A stretch of 64,000 bases of DNA from Leptasterias polaris (lineage: Eukaryota > Echinodermata > Asteroidea > Forcipulatida > Asteriidae), in NCBI GenBank assembly GCA_037783415.1, contig JAZGTN010000002.1:6014001-6078000 (forward strand), read 5' to 3'. Below, one piece after another: positions 1 through 13,587 of the stretch. Position numbers and translations under genes: made by a program. The notes beneath the pieces were generated by a model that did no database searches, had not been told where the DNA came from, and saw nothing but the letters and a program-made list of their open reading frames with translations. Each line of letters opens with the position of its first letter. Position 1 is the stretch's first letter.

Positions 1-1502
1 TGTATACTAGTGGTCATGCAATGTCTTTATGGAGATATGGATGCCCTTTCTGCTGTGACACAAGATAACAGGAAATGGGGGGGGGGGTGGAGGTACTAAG
101 AAGTACATGTACCTCTCATGTATGGAAATAGGCTTGGGTAATTTTTACTGTAGATGTTAATAAATTAAATTAAAAATTGCATTAAAATCTGCAAATATCA
201 ATGAAAAAAACTCTTTGAAATGGGTGTCTAAACGGAGTTTCATTGACAAAGCAAACTATTAATGGCTAGAGAAAAAGTTGCTTTTTTGCTAAAATTAATC
301 CCGTAAAGGTTTTTTTATAAAGGGAAAAGGTTTTTAACCCCGATGCAAATTGGTTAAAATGACTCTATAAAGGTTATACACTGTATTCTACAAGCCTCAA
401 AGACAGCTTAATAAGTTCAAACTTCACCCAATCAGTTTAAGTTTGTAACCCATGGACTATTGCACTCACATTCTGACATTTTCAGCCAATCTCTCCAAGG
501 AATTCCTACATCTACAAGATGCTCTAAAATGAATAGTGTATTGAAACTCGCCACATCGCCCCAGTCAAGCCGTCAACCAATATCCATTTCAGTCCACCAG
601 GGAAATTATACTTCTTGGGGCTGATACAGCCTGTGATTTAAATCAACAACCAAGAATCGCATCACAATGCCTCAGAAACCATCTGATATTTGGGTGGTCA
701 GAGACGCTCAATGTATTGGATATTCACACATTAATACCAAACTTTCAAGGTACCAAGCACACATGGAGTATCGAGGTAAAATAAATTGCCAATGTGTCTG
801 CAATTTTATTTAAAGTTGGGATTTCAATGAAGACTGTTAATGGTCCAAAAGAAAATGCTCAAAATTTACATGTATAACAGGGCATGGGAATGAAAAAAAT
901 TAGCATAAACAACATTTTCCAGCCTTTGCACACTTTGGATTCTTTTTTACCATAATTTGAATGCTTTATATCTGTGTTAATAGAAGAAATACAAACGTTC
1001 ACTTATCAATCTTATCTAAGATGTGCCAGTTGATTCCGACTCAATAAAGGCTAGCTCTAAGCAGTAAGTTACTTATTCTTTCTGTCTCTCTATCAGTACA
1101 CCTTCTTGTGTTGAACTTACATTGGTCAAACCCTCAAGCTAGTCATGCTAGTGTAGCAGTAAGCCATTGTGATAACCCCATTTGTGATTTGGGACTGTCA
1201 CAAAGTCACTTCTAAAAGGACAGAGTGTTTGAATGGCTCAGGGCATGAGTTGTGTTGCACTTACTGTAAAGCTAGTAATGCCAATCGGTTATAATCAAAA
1301 AACAGGTTTGGCTCTGTCAGTAAAAAAAATATACTTGAACTAAATTTAGAGTCCCCCCCCCCCCCGAAAATCATGTAAGCCTAATTGTTTAAAATTTCCG
1401 TGATGTTGAATCAACACATTTATTTCCATACACATCAAAAAAGCAAGTTGGGAAAAAACAGTGCATTTTTATAACCAATAATATTCTCATGCTTGGGTGA
1501 CA
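1..1502. other. Intronic stretch, no gene seen
   Basis: No exon, RNA gene or recognisable mobile element is visible on either strand. It holds a G run near 77-87, a C run near 1353-1365 and AT-rich unique-looking sequence. Because the next SPPL3 exon after 13588 was not found in the window, this is most likely part of a long SPPL3 intron (inference). Confidence 0.5.
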
Positions 1503-1634
1503 AGGTTTGGGTAATCACATTTAGAGTCAGGTTTGGGTAATCACATTTAGAGTCAGGTTTGGGTAATCACATTTAGAGTCAGGTTTGGGTAATCACATTT
1601 AGAGTCAGGTTTGGGTAATCACATTTAGAGTCAG
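1503..1634. repeat. Tandem repeat, 26 bp x 5
   Basis: Five head-to-tail copies of a 26-bp unit beginning aggtttgggtaatcacattt start at 1503, 1529, 1555, 1581 and 1607. They are identical to one another by eye. No coding meaning is seen. Confidence 0.9.
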
Positions 1635-2735
1635 TGTTGCATCGTTTTGAAAGCATTTTGCATTTGTAACATGGAAGTGTTTTGTTTGGCATTATCTATA
1701 ATTTAATTGATGCTTTCTACAACCATACAAAGTAGCTGCCTTGGTAGCTACTTTCCTTTAAGGGCCAAATATTAATAGTTTAAGACAACTGTACAAGGTT
1801 TAAAGTAAATATAACAATCAGTATGTATACATAAAGGCAAATTCTGAAACTTTATTAAAATGCTAAACTTATGAGGGGAAACATCATAATGAAATGATGG
1901 AATACGAATAACTCAAACACAAAATGGTAGATGATTATACTTTACATATTATAACCACTCTGTTGAACTTGTTATAATGCTGCATACACACATGTATGGA
2001 TTTAACAAATATGACAATAGGCACCGATTGATTTGAGCCAGATGTGAATTGAATATCATATATTGTACACAAGCATGCAGTGTCTCTAGAGTGGTAGTTG
2101 TCAGCTCAACTTTTATTTATAAAACAAAATGTGTCAACCACAGATGTATGGTTCATGTAGTGTACACAAAGAGATAATTTATATGTAACAAGTTCAACCT
2201 TCAGTTTAATATATCCCAGTATCACTAACAAAGCAAGGTCAATAGTTTTAGATGAGAACAGGGGAATAATTGTAACAATCGCTTGTATTTAATTTTGTTT
2301 CAACCAATAGGCCTGTGTCTAGAAAAATCAATTGAACATGTAGCAGTAACACCTGCATTCAGTCATGTGTGTATAACTGGTATTATCAATACAAAGGAAT
2401 TAATTGTGTATCACAAACCACACATCATTCATTAACGCATTCACGTTAATGCTATACTTTTGTCTTGACTCACTGAGAACAATAATCCTCTCAGCTTTGT
2501 TGTTTTCTCCAGATCTCCGGCTAAAGATGCTTTGCTATCACATTGAATTCAGAGCAATGCTAACACGCTGATACTGTGATAGTGAACAGATCAGTTTCAA
2601 GTAAGTTTGTTACTGAATATAATAATAGTACTAACAATAGTGGCTTCTTTTATAGCGCTCAAATCCATCACTCAGCGATGCTCATGGCACTCCAACATTC
2701 AGTATCTTCCTGCAAGTTATGTGAAGCTACATGTC
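1635..2735. other. Intronic stretch, no gene seen
   Basis: AT-rich sequence without exons, tandem arrays or inverted repeats that I can support. Confidence 0.5.
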
Positions 2736-2880
2736 TGTTTTGAAGCTTGAGACCTTTTTCCTTTTAGTACCAAGTAATGGTTTTCAAGGTGCTTGGGAAA
2801 AACTTTAAATAATGTTAGTTAAGAAGGAAAGACTTTTGTAAATGGCTGCCTAAAAAGACCTCCCAGGAACAAAGTGCCAC
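2736..2880 (-). mobile_element. Fragment of a tRNA-derived SINE
   Basis: The segment around 2740-2795 (ttgag, then acctttttccttttagtacc and a tract ending tttcaaggtgct) matches the body of the fuller SINE at 45245-45620, and the word caggaaca follows in both. The tRNA-like head is absent here, so this is a body fragment lying in the same orientation as the fuller copy. Confidence 0.5.
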
Positions 2881-2941
2881 CCACGTCCGCTTGACCATTT
2901 ACATCAAGCGTCATCTTAGTGTACATGTACACTATTACACC

Positions 2942-3856
2942 TACCGTAATTTCCTGCGGATAAGACGCGTCTTATCAGACTTTCGAGGGTAAAAAAAAGT
3001 CACTGCGTCTTATCTTCCGGTGCGCCTTATCTGATTTCTGATTATCTGATTGAGTTCATTGTGATGATTACAATGTGAAATATTACATTTATACTGCAAA
3101 ATAGGTCCTTTATTTCGTCCAGGGTAATTCTACATGTCACATTTTTCTTAAAATAAAACCTACACCGTACACATTTTTGACGAAACTTATCGAAGAACAA
3201 AGTCACTGGCCATGCTGCTGCCCACAATAATAATAACAATTCCGTCGCGAATGAGTGACAATCAATGCTGCACAGTGTACACTGCGATATCACATGACAG
3301 GTACTAGTCTTTATTAAACAAGTCGTTTTTGTATGTTATCGTGAATTTCGCCAACAGAGGGCGTACGTTCCTAATGTAAAAGCATTATTAAGAAAACGCC
3401 CTCTAGCGTTCGTTGGTTCTTGCATGTATTGTAGTTTTCAAAAAAGCGAGATAGCGAAGACAAGCAGCCAATTCATTGGGAAACGTTTGGAAAACGTTTA
3501 TCTGCGCGCGCTCATTGTGTAAAACGAAAACTTGTAAAGCTATGGTTTTAGAAAAATTAATTAAAACGAACATGAAAAAAATAATAATGAAAAAATAGCA
3601 GTGATGTTTTACTCGTCTTCGTGATTATAAAATTACGATCCCTTTGCGCTATGGTAAGTGTGCTTATACCATCACAATGACCCCTGTATGTGTTGATGTA
3701 CAAGCAGTACGAGACTTCGCGAGTGTGTATAATGTGAAAGATATATTGCGCCTTATGCGGCGGGGCGCCTTATCTGTTAACCCTTGAATATTATTTTGGT
3801 AATTTGAGGTACTGCGCCTTATGCGCTGAGCGCCTTATCCGCAGGAAATTACGGTA
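2942..3856. mobile_element. MITE-like element with terminal inverted repeats
   Basis: The left end reads taccgtaatttcctgcggat and the right end is its reverse complement (3837-3856). The first 23 bases match perfectly; the match continues for about 5 more with one mismatch. The element is about 915 bp and begins and ends with TA, which would fit a Tc1/mariner or pogo-type TA target duplication (inference). Subterminal words gcgtcttatc and gcgccttatc recur at both ends. No transposase is encoded, so it is non-autonomous. A second, truncated copy is at 19382-19592. The interior from about 3310 to 3480 resembles the reverse complement of 21225-21400. Confidence 0.8.
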
Positions 3857-4145
3857 TGTGTATCCTGTTTATTAGGCCTAAATGTTTGTGTACAATACAT
3901 TTATGTTCATAAGCATCCCAATATAAATTTGCAGAAGGACAACAAGTTTCCAAAAGACTGTGCATGTCTCGTTGGTATTTGAGTATTGAGCTTTGTTGAA
4001 TGGTCTCTGGCCTTTCTCTGTGATTGAAGTAAGTGATTTTGATTCCTTCACATGTTAAAACGATGATTGTAGGAGCCTGATGATTCTCACAATGTTCAAA
4101 TAGGGGCTACAACAAAAGGGTTTCAACAATTCATGTAAATGAATT
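3857..4145. other. Short flank, no gene seen
   Basis: Unique-looking sequence between the MITE and the 68-bp array. Nothing recognised. Confidence 0.4.
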
Positions 4146-7100
4146 AACACTGGAATGTATGAATAGGAATACCAGAATGAATGATAAAACTAGGAACACT
4201 TGAATGAATGATTAACACTGGAATGTATGAATAGGAATACTAGAATGAATGATAAAACTAGGAACACTTGAATGAATGATTAACACTGGAATGTATGAAT
4301 AGGAATACCAGAATGAATGATAAAACTAGGAACACTTGAATGAATGATTAACACTGGAATGTATGAATAGGAATACTAGAATGAATGATAAAACTAGGAA
4401 CACTTGAATGAATGATTAACACTGGAATGTATGAATAGGAATACTAGAATGAATGATAAAACTAGGAACACTTGAATGAATGATTAACACTGGAATGTAT
4501 GAATAGGAATACCAGAATGAATGATAAAACTAGGAACACTTGAATGAATGATTAACACTGGAATGTATGAATAGGAATACCAGAATGAATGATAAAACTA
4601 GGAACACTTGAATGAATGATTAACACTGGAATGTATGAATAGGAATACCAGAATGAATGATAAAACTAGGAACACTTGAATGAATGATTAACACTGGAAT
4701 GTATGAATAGGAATACCAGAATGAATGATAAAACTAGGAACACTTGAATGAATGATTAACACTGGAATGTATGAATAGGAATACTAGAATGAATGATAAA
4801 ACTAGGAACACTTGAATGAATGATTAACACTGGAATGTATGAATAGGAATACCAGAATGAATGATAAAACTAGGAACACTTGAATGAATGATTAACACTG
4901 GAATGTATGAATAGGAATACCAGAATGAATGATAAAACTAGGAACACTTGAATGAATGATTAACACTGGAATGTATGAATAGGAATACCAGAATGAATGA
5001 TAAAACTAGGAACACTTGAATGAATGATTAACACTGGAATGTATGAATAGGAATACCAGAATGAATGATAAAACTAGGAACACTTGAATGAATGATTAAC
5101 ACTGGAATGTATGAATAGGAATACCAGAATGAATGATAAAACTAGGAACACTTGAATGAATGATTAACACTGGAATGTATGAATAGGAATACTAGAATGA
5201 ATGATAAAACTAGGAACACTTGAATGAATGATTAACACTGGAATGTATGAATAGGAATACTAGAATGAATGATAAAACTAGGAACACTTGAATGAATGAT
5301 TAACACTGGAATGTATGAATAGGAATACCAGAATGAATGATAAAACTAGGAACACTTGAATGAATGATTAACACTGGAATGTATGAATAGGAATACCAGA
5401 ATGAATGATAAAACTAGGAACACTTGAATGAATGATTAACACTGGAATGTATGAATAGGAATACCAGAATGAATGATAAAACTAGGAACACTTGAATGAA
5501 TGATTAACACTGGAATGTATGAATAGGAATACCAGAATGAATGATAAAACTAGGAACACTTGAATGAATGATTAACACTGGAATGTATGAATAGGAATAC
5601 CAGAATGAATGATAAAACTAGGAACACTTGAATGAATGATTAACACTGGAATGTATGAATAGGAATACCAGAATGAATGATAAAACTAGGAACACTTGAA
5701 TGAATGATTAACACTGGAATGTATGAATAGGAATACTAGAATGAATGATAAAACTAGGAACACTTGAATGAATGATTAACACTGGAATGTATGAATAGGA
5801 ATACTAGAATGAATGATAAAACTAGGAACACTTGAATGAATGATTAACACTGGAATGTATGAATAGGAATACTAGAATGAATGATAAAACTAGGAACACT
5901 TGAATGAATGATTAACACTGGAATGTATGAATAGGAATACCAGAATGAATGATAAAACTAGGAACACTTGAATGAATGATTAACACTGGAATGTATGAAT
6001 AGGAATACTAGAATGAATGATAAAACTAGGAACACTTGAATGAATGATTAACACTGGAATGTATGAATAGGAATACTAGAATGAATGATAAAACTAGGAA
6101 CACTTGAATGAATGATTAACACTGGAATGTATGAATAGGAATACTAGAATGAATGATAAAACTAGGAACACTTGAATGAATGATTAACACTGGAATGTAT
6201 GAATAGGAATACCAGAATGAATGATAAAACTAGGAACACTTGAATGAATGATTAACACTGGAATGTATGAATAGGAATACTAGAATGAATGATAAAACTA
6301 GGAACACTTGAATGAATGATTAACACTGGAATGTATGAATAGGAATACCAGAATGAATGATAAAACTAGGAACACTTGAATGAATGATTAACACTGGAAT
6401 GTATGAATAGGAATACTAGAATGAATGATAAAACTAGGAACACTTGAATGAATGATTAACACTGGAATGTATGAATAGGAATACTAGAATGAATGATAAA
6501 ACTAGGAACACTTGAATGAATGATTAACACTGGAATGTATGAATAGGAATACTAGAATGAATGATAAAACTAGGAACACTTGAATGAATGATTAACACTG
6601 GAATGTATGAATAGGAATACCAGAATGAATGATAAAACTAGGAACACTTGAATGAATGATTAACACTGGAATGTATGAATAGGAATACCAGAATGAATGA
6701 TAAAACTAGGAACACTTGAATGAATGATTAACACTGGAATGTATGAATAGGAATACTAGAATGAATGATAAAACTAGGAACACTTGAATGAATGATTAAC
6801 ACTGGAATGTATGAATAGGAATACTAGAATGAATGATAAAACTAGGAACACTTGAATGAATGATTAACACTGGAATGTATGAATAGGAATACTAGAATGA
6901 ATGATAAAACTAGGAACACTTGAATGAATGATTAACACTGGAATGTATGAATAGGAATACTAGAATGAATGATAAAACTAGGAACACTTGAATGAATGAT
7001 TAACACTGGAATGTATGAATAGGAATACTAGAATGAATGATAAAACTAGGAACACTTGAATGAATGATTAACACTGGAATGTATGAATAGGAATACCAGA

Positions 7101-7273
7101 ATGAATGATAAAACTAGGAACACTTGAATGAATGATTAACACTGGAATGTATGAATAGGAATACCAGAATGAATGATAAAACTAGGAACACTTGAATGAA
7201 TGATTAACACTGGAATGTATGAATAGGAATACTAGAATGAATGATAAAACTAGGAACACTTGAATGAATGATT
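4146..7273. repeat. Minisatellite, 68 bp x 46
   Basis: Units begin aacactggaatgtatgaata and repeat every 68 bp from 4146 to 7273, exactly 46 copies by counting. They are almost perfectly homogeneous. The one site I saw vary is C or T in aggaatac[C/T]aga, with 24 C and 22 T copies in runs. Each unit is built from three related sub-motifs of about 20-28 bp (ending gaatgtatgaata, gaatgaatgataaa and gaatgaatgatt), so it is a higher-order repeat of a shorter ancestor. Minus-strand reading frames through it are by-products of the repeat. Confidence 0.95.
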
Positions 7274-7690
7274 AAGTCGGAATACTTGAATGTATGATAG
7301 TGTAGCAATACTTGAATGACTGATAAAGTAGGTATACTTGAATGTATGATAGTGTAGGAATACTAGAATGAATGATAAAACTAGGAATACTTGAATGAAT
7401 GATAAAGTAGGAATACTTGAATGAATGATAAAGTAGGAATACTTGATTGTATGATAGTGTAGCAATACTTGAATGACTGATAAAGTAGGTATGAATGACT
7501 GTATGATAGTGCAGGAATACTAGAATGAATGATAAAACTAGGAATACTTGTTGAATGAATGATACAGTAGGAATACTTGAATGAATGATAAAGTGTGAAT
7601 ACTAGAATGAATGATAAAGTGTGAATACTAGAATGAATGATAAAGTAGGAATACTTGAATGAATGATAAAAAGGGAATACTTGAATAAAT
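7274..7690. repeat. Degenerate edge of the 68-bp minisatellite
   Basis: Irregular copies of the short ancestor (ggaatacttgaatgaatgat and variants with gtatgata or gactgata) continue for about 415 bp after the homogeneous array. Spacing varies, as expected at an old array edge not reached by homogenisation. Confidence 0.8.
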
Positions 7691-8298
7691 AATAAGGGTA
7701 GGATGTCTATGGTGAATCTAAAAGACACAACAGGCTTCAACCAATTATCAAAATAAATTGAATGCCTGTAACATCAGTAAAAGGTGTCTACATATATATA
7801 TGGAGCTTTTTGTAGAATATAGTGAAGACTGATACATTGTAGATTGATCGACAAGACTGCACTTTGTCATTACTTAATGCACAATGCATGCTTTGGAGTA
7901 TTTATAGTGTAACGTGACCAGAATACTCCACTGTACTGTACTAATTTAAAGCTAGATTTGAGGTCATCAGCTAGAAGATACTGAACAAGGTCACATACTA
8001 AGGCCATTGCATCTGTGGTTCTAGTCTTGGTCTCTTGATACATATACCTTGGAGACATTCTGTCATTTTGTGTCCTCATATCTGACTCTTGCTCTAAGAA
8101 TATGTTCCTCCCATGCCTCATGTCTGTATAATCACATTAGTCTAGTGCTCATTCAAAAAATTAATTGCCTATGATTTGGATAATATTCCTCCGATGTACT
8201 CTCTTCTGATTTTTGACAACAATGTCATGTATTTTCTTTTCTTACATCCTTTGTATGGTAGACAATAATAAAATAGCTGTGTTACATGTAGTCTAGTA
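7691..8298. other. Intronic stretch, no gene seen
   Basis: Only a short unrecognised minus-strand reading frame (7870-8121) is present. It has an in-frame stop just upstream of its ATG and no similarity I can name. Confidence 0.4.
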
Positions 8299-8455
8299 GA
8301 TAAAACAATGAAGATAGTGGTAGCACTTAATGACTAACTAATAACATTAAAAAAACTGCATGAGCTTTCGTAGCAACAACTACTCTTTGCATCTGATGAA
8401 GTAGTTGTTGCTATTAAAGCTCATGCAGTGCTACCACTATCTTCATTGTTTTATC
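8299..8455. repeat. Two-part inverted repeat (hairpin element)
   Basis: The outer arms 8299-8326 and 8428-8455 are perfect 28-nt complements. The inner arms 8355-8383 and 8401-8429 pair over 29 nt with two mismatches. The apical loop 8384-8400 contains ctgatgaag. Words of the type CTGATGAAG...AAAGCTC resemble sequences found at the ends of Penelope-like elements and minimal hammerhead motifs, but the stem after CTGATGA is not canonical, so I do not call a ribozyme. Confidence 0.75.
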
Positions 8456-8706
8456 CTTTGTATGAGATTAACAATCAACATAATGAAAATGCCCTGCATA
8501 TCAGGCTGTGTCCGAATTGACTACTTCAGCAGTGGCTATGGCTTGATGGCTCAAAAGGCTTAGTCTCCAATGTTGCACCTGAAGCCACGACCATAGCTGT
8601 AGCCAAAGTCGCTTGTTTCAAACACAGCCTTAGTATGCACACACCATATGTTTCAGTCCTTTGAATAGGCCTTAGGCAGCTGGTGTCACCAATAAAACTA
8701 CCTTGC

Positions 8707-9929
8707 GTTCAGACAGCTCGAAGTTAAACCCGATACGGTTTATCTTCGGTGTTAAGAGGTCAAACAGCACTGTGACCCAACACAACAACATCCGGTTTAT
8801 TCACAAAAGCACACAAGACACTGTCTAAATAGCGTATACTGACAGTGACAGCGCACGCTGGCAAGTTTCAAAATTTGCAGTCAGGATTTTAAAAACAGAG
8901 CGGGTGTTAAATACCTCGCATTTTTAGATTGCGTTTTTCCAAATGTCCTGATGATGCTAACTGCTCGTCCCAAAGTGTCACAATGCGTCGTTTCGTCCAC
9001 TATCCATTGTTTTTTTCCACAGGATATCGGCACTGCAAACACTGCAAAATGCGCAATAATTTCCCCGTTTGAACTCCTTATGCACGGCCATTTTCCATGA
9101 TATTCTTCCTTGTATTTCTACTGGCATTTCCACGTCTTTGTGGTCATGACTTTCAACAATTGTTTTCACAATCAACTTCTCTGTGGATCGATGTACTCAT
9201 GTATGTACAGACTGCATGTATACACGTGCGTGAAAGTATTTCTGCCAGGCACACAATAACGAATTTTCCTATTGGTTGATGAGTAGGACATGGATGTTAT
9301 TGATCAATAGGAAAACTCGTTATGAACTACATGTTTTAATATGGGTGAAATGGCAATCTGGGAGCTGAGATTTTATACGTGTGGGACTAGACTGATGTCG
9401 GGAGATTAACGCATTTTTCGTGATCTGTAAAATTCTGGATACTCCTCAATTCACCGTCCGGTCATTTCGTTTATTGACGCATGGAGGTAGTACCTCCTTG
9501 ACGTGAAGCAGGAATCAACTGACATGGCTGAAAATGTAGCGTTATTATACACGATCGCATTCAGAGCGATCTTGGTAAAAACAGACCTAATAAATTAACA
9601 GGTGAGCAAAACGAAAATAACCCAAACGAAAGACGCATGCTTTCTCTCATGTCGACGTGTTCTTTGAGGCAGCGTACGTATGCATATAGCGACCATACAC
9701 AGGTCAGCAGTCATCCGTTGTGAGTTAAACCGGATGTGATAATTTTTATTCTGTCCACATGCCTTGTTAAAAGATAAACCCTAAGTGGTTTAGCGTTAAA
9801 CCACCCTCGCCGACCGATTTAACTCATTCGGGTTCAACTCGGTTCAGTTTTAAGAGCGTTCAGACACGCAAAGTTAAACCCAAATGAGTTAAAACTGCCT
9901 TAAAACCGACTTTAGTACTGTGTCTGAAC
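8707..9929. mobile_element. Possible non-autonomous DNA transposon
   Basis: The ends are gttcagac (8707-8714) and gtctgaac (9922-9929). Both subterminal zones are rich in short motifs of the form gttaaacc...ggtttaac, for example near 8722-8750 and 9722-9900. No transposase is visible and no convincing target duplication was found. The terminal repeat is short, so the boundaries are uncertain. Confidence 0.35.
9256..9323. repeat. Inverted repeat, 19-nt arms
   Basis: ataacgaattttcctattg (9256-9274) pairs with 9305-9323 with one mismatch, across a 30-nt loop. It lies inside the possible transposon 8707-9929. Confidence 0.7.
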
Positions 9930-12900
9930 AACCTCCAATGTGTACAATCACTTCATAATTACAGCAAGTATTTCAACTGTGTGTGAATTGTTACAAATGC
10001 TACAACTTGATACAATAGGAGTGAAATAATGTATTCTGTCCCATCAAGCTTTACTCAAATGCCATGCCAGACTGCATGAACACAAAGGACCTTTTATGTT
10101 TTTAAGTAAAGCCACATGTTAAAACCACAAAACAAACTTCAAAGCATTGTTTATACATGGTATGAGCATCTACATGTAGGGTCCTTTCTCTATGGTATGA
10201 GTAAAGATGGAATAAAACTAAACAGACTTTCATCTACAGGAAAGTATATTTTATAAGCAGACTGAAGCCAGAAACACAAATTGTGCTCTTTTGATGAAAT
10301 AAGAAGATTTGAAAAGTTGTTAATGTCACTGGGGAGATGTGGAAAACTTGCTACAGTATGATGGCATGGTCAAGGTGCATACATGTACAATGTACAACAG
10401 TGTTATCTCTACATGTGCATACATGTAAATATACTACTGTACATAAAGAGCAGCCAACAGAGCAGCCAACGCACAACATTCAGTGACATCATTGTTATAT
10501 ACACACTTATGTTCTGACACCCCCCCCCCCCCACCCCCCCGTGTTCAGACACTCCTGTGTTCAGACACCCCTGGGTTCCAGACACCCCTGTTTTCCAACA
10601 CCCTACATGTATGTTCCGACACCCCTGGAGTATTTTCCTAATCATAACCCTAGCCCTAACCCTAGTGTGTAAATAATGAGGGGGTTTTCAGTACCTACAT
10701 GTAAGGGTGTCTGAATATAGAGCAGTCCCTGACATCATGGCTATCCATGATACAACACCAACTACATGTACAATACATGTATGTCACTGACATCATGGCT
10801 ATCCATGATACAACACCAACTACATGTACAATACATGTATGTTTCGGTTATTTCCTTCCTTCTACTTCTATGATGTAGTCAAGCTGTAACTCCGGAATAC
10901 ATACATACATGGTTCCCATTAAAGATCCCTACATAGCTCACATTGGCCTCTATTTATCCAAATCAAATTAAAATGACATTTATAGACTTTACCATTAGCA
11001 ATGAGATATCTTGTTTTTATTCCACTCAAGTCAAGACTGGATGGGAAAATAGTCTGGTTTCTTTTTAATAAATGTAACCATCAGTATTAGCAACTGCTCA
11101 ATGCAGGCTGGGAACATGACACATGATGATGATAATGCTAGCTCAAAAAATCTGAGAACTAGTCAGACTTGTCCAAGTGGTCCGGCTGGCTAAGTTTAAT
11201 GCTTGCCAAAGCTACCTGGAAATGCACTGCCTGCACAGACTGCTCATAAGGCTTTGACTTCAAGTCATGGCTTCACTGTGTATGGTACTAACCACAAGCT
11301 GACTAAAAACATGTCATTTACTCAATACTCATAGTGTTCAATACATTGCGTCTTCATCACAGCATTTCAAGATTTTGCAACCAGCCCACAAGAAAGGGAA
11401 ACAATCTAACAAACCAACAAAACCCAAAAGAAAACAATTTTACGCTAAAACTGTAAAATAATCCTTCCGTTCATCAAGAATATCCTACAGAATATCATTT
11501 AAAAAAAAAAAAAATACACATTGGGTAGTTTTTAGCTACATGTAACAAGCTAAAGTTGCTGAGGAATTGTGCGCTGCCCAAGGCTTTAAGGCATAATGCC
11601 ATATACGGAAGTCAGATTACAAAAAAACAACATCCGTGGTAGAAATTTGGACCTGAAATTTTATGTCAGATTTTCGTCAAGGTCAGAATTCCGTCAAAAG
11701 TTTGAGGAATCTCATCGCTGCACATGTTTTGCCACAAACCTTACTTGTTACAAATGATTTGTACTCTTTTAAATATTGATGTTTATCACATGTCCATACA
11801 AATAATGATTAGACAGTCAGTAGACACTGATTCAATCTTATACATGAAGAATGAACTATTTGTTTACACAAATATTTAACGAATGGGTTTTAGGACAACC
11901 CTAAGTGATTTCCAAAAGGTTTCTGATGAGTCGTCTCACTGGATGTGACAGCAAGATATAAGAATGTCCCTGACAGCTAACTAAAAAGTCAGTAAATAAA
12001 ACATGCCTCCATTTACATCTCCATTCCTCTGAAATCAAATATGGATGACAAAAATCACTCATGGCAATAGGGTTGGGAGGGGGGTTGAGATACAGTACGG
12101 TGAACAACAGTGGATTGAAGCATCTCCAATTACCTGCACTTCATGAATAAAAGGTGTCCGATATCGCACCTCGGCTTTAAAACAAAAATTGGCTGCAGGA
12201 GAGATGCTTAGAACAGAGGTACAGCTTTGAAGATATGAGGAGGCGGATATTGAGGCACAAGGAAGTCCTCTGAGAAACCAGAGAGAAAATGATGTGGACA
12301 ATTAATGTCTTAAAGGGTCTATCCATTGTTGCTAGCTCCATTGTCTCTTTATTTTGTTGTGTACATGTATGTTTATTTATTTATTTCCATTTCATTTATT
12401 TAATCCTTTTTTTGGGGGGGGGGGGAGCAGTGGGCTGGTGGGAAAATTACCATCCCAAAATGGAGTGAGATGACAGATTTTGATTGAAGTCCAATTATTC
12501 GGCATGGTATCACACATGGCATCTTTGAGCAAATGTCAAACATATTTAGAGTGCAACTCAACTAATCAAGGGCACAGTGAACATGTCCTCTACAATTATT
12601 TGTTGCTGATAAATAAACTAAATAATAACAGGCTACCCTAGGCTGAATTATAAAACCTACCAAAAAGGTCCTGTTGAATTGGCTGATCAACACAAAAGCC
12701 TAGACATGTACATGTACATACATGTACATGTACATACATGTAGATCTATACAAGTGCAATGTCTGCATAACTTCATGTAGTTCCCAAGAGGCTTTTCAAA
12801 CAGTCAAACAATTACAAACAGTCTCTCTGAAATCACACTATGTACATATTTTCACGCTGTCTGTAAAATGAATTCATACTGCTCATTGTGTGGTGGATTG

Positions 12901-13587
12901 TCAAGATCTATGAAGTATAATTTGACTATTCACAGAGAATTGGCCTGACATGTTGACTCCGTTAACCCATTTGGGGATATCTATGGATTATGCATGACGC
13001 TGCAATGAATTCATCGCCTAACCTTTAGTGAAGAACTTCATTCCATCACCTCACTATTTATGCTTTGAAATGCAATCCGTGGAAATCCCCTGATCTACAC
13101 TGTAGGGGAAATATTCATTTGGTGAATATTCTATTGAAATTGTAAAAACAGATCTGTGTAAGAATGTTTTCTTTTTTCCCCAGGTAGTGTCTGTAATGTA
13201 ACAAGAGTGTTTGGTAAACACTCTAGAACCTTTAATTCGTGGTCAACCCTGGCCCACCCCTTCATTCTAGTCATACTAGTCCGGTTCTTTTTTGTAAACA
13301 TGTGACATCAACAATCACATTGTCTACAAAGGAAATTACTCATTGTAACTTTAAAAACCCCAACATCATGTCTGCATGTGTGCTGTGAAAACAACACCTG
13401 AATAAAATCTCTGAATTCTCATCTTTTTCACTTATAAAATTTAATTTAACACTGTCATCTGCACTACACGCATGAACTTGAAGTTACATGTACTTCCACT
13501 AGACCTTGTACACTTTGTGCCTGCCAAACTTTGACCCAGTGGCTTGAGTAGCTTCATCAACAGACTCTATGAATATTAATAACTTAC
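9930..13587. other. Intronic stretch with small repeats, no gene seen
   Basis: Contains a short telomere-like CCCTAA tract (10645-10665), a run of C-rich acaccc repeats (10515-10625), a tandem duplication listed separately, G/C runs and tacatgta palindromic words near 12705-12745. I searched the minus strand for the next SPPL3 exon (YD and GxGD regions) and did not find it. Confidence 0.5.
10730..10842. repeat. Tandem duplication, 58 bp x 2
   Basis: Two copies starting tgacatcatggctatccatg at 10730 and 10788, apparently identical. Confidence 0.85.

Noticed and set aside
4146..7273. CRISPR-like array
   Set aside because: Units are contiguous with no variable spacers, and the setting is an animal genome.
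7250..7740. Minus-strand frames rich in Ser/Phe/His/Ile repeats
   Set aside because: They are translations of the 68-bp minisatellite and its degenerate edge; composition follows the repeat.
7870..8121. 83-codon minus-strand ATG frame
   Set aside because: A stop lies six codons upstream, no splice context or domain is recognised, and it does not match any SPPL3 exon expected next.
8384..8430. Hammerhead ribozyme
   Set aside because: CTGATGA is present, but the following stem starts with an unpaired A and the GAAA strand is altered to TTAAA on this strand; not enough for a call.
10645..10665. Interstitial telomere
   Set aside because: Only about three CCCTAA-like units with an error; too short to mean anything.
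1..13587. Remaining SPPL3 exons (YD and GxGD motifs)
   Set aside because: Searched on the minus strand for the conserved segments and found none; they are likely left of the window.
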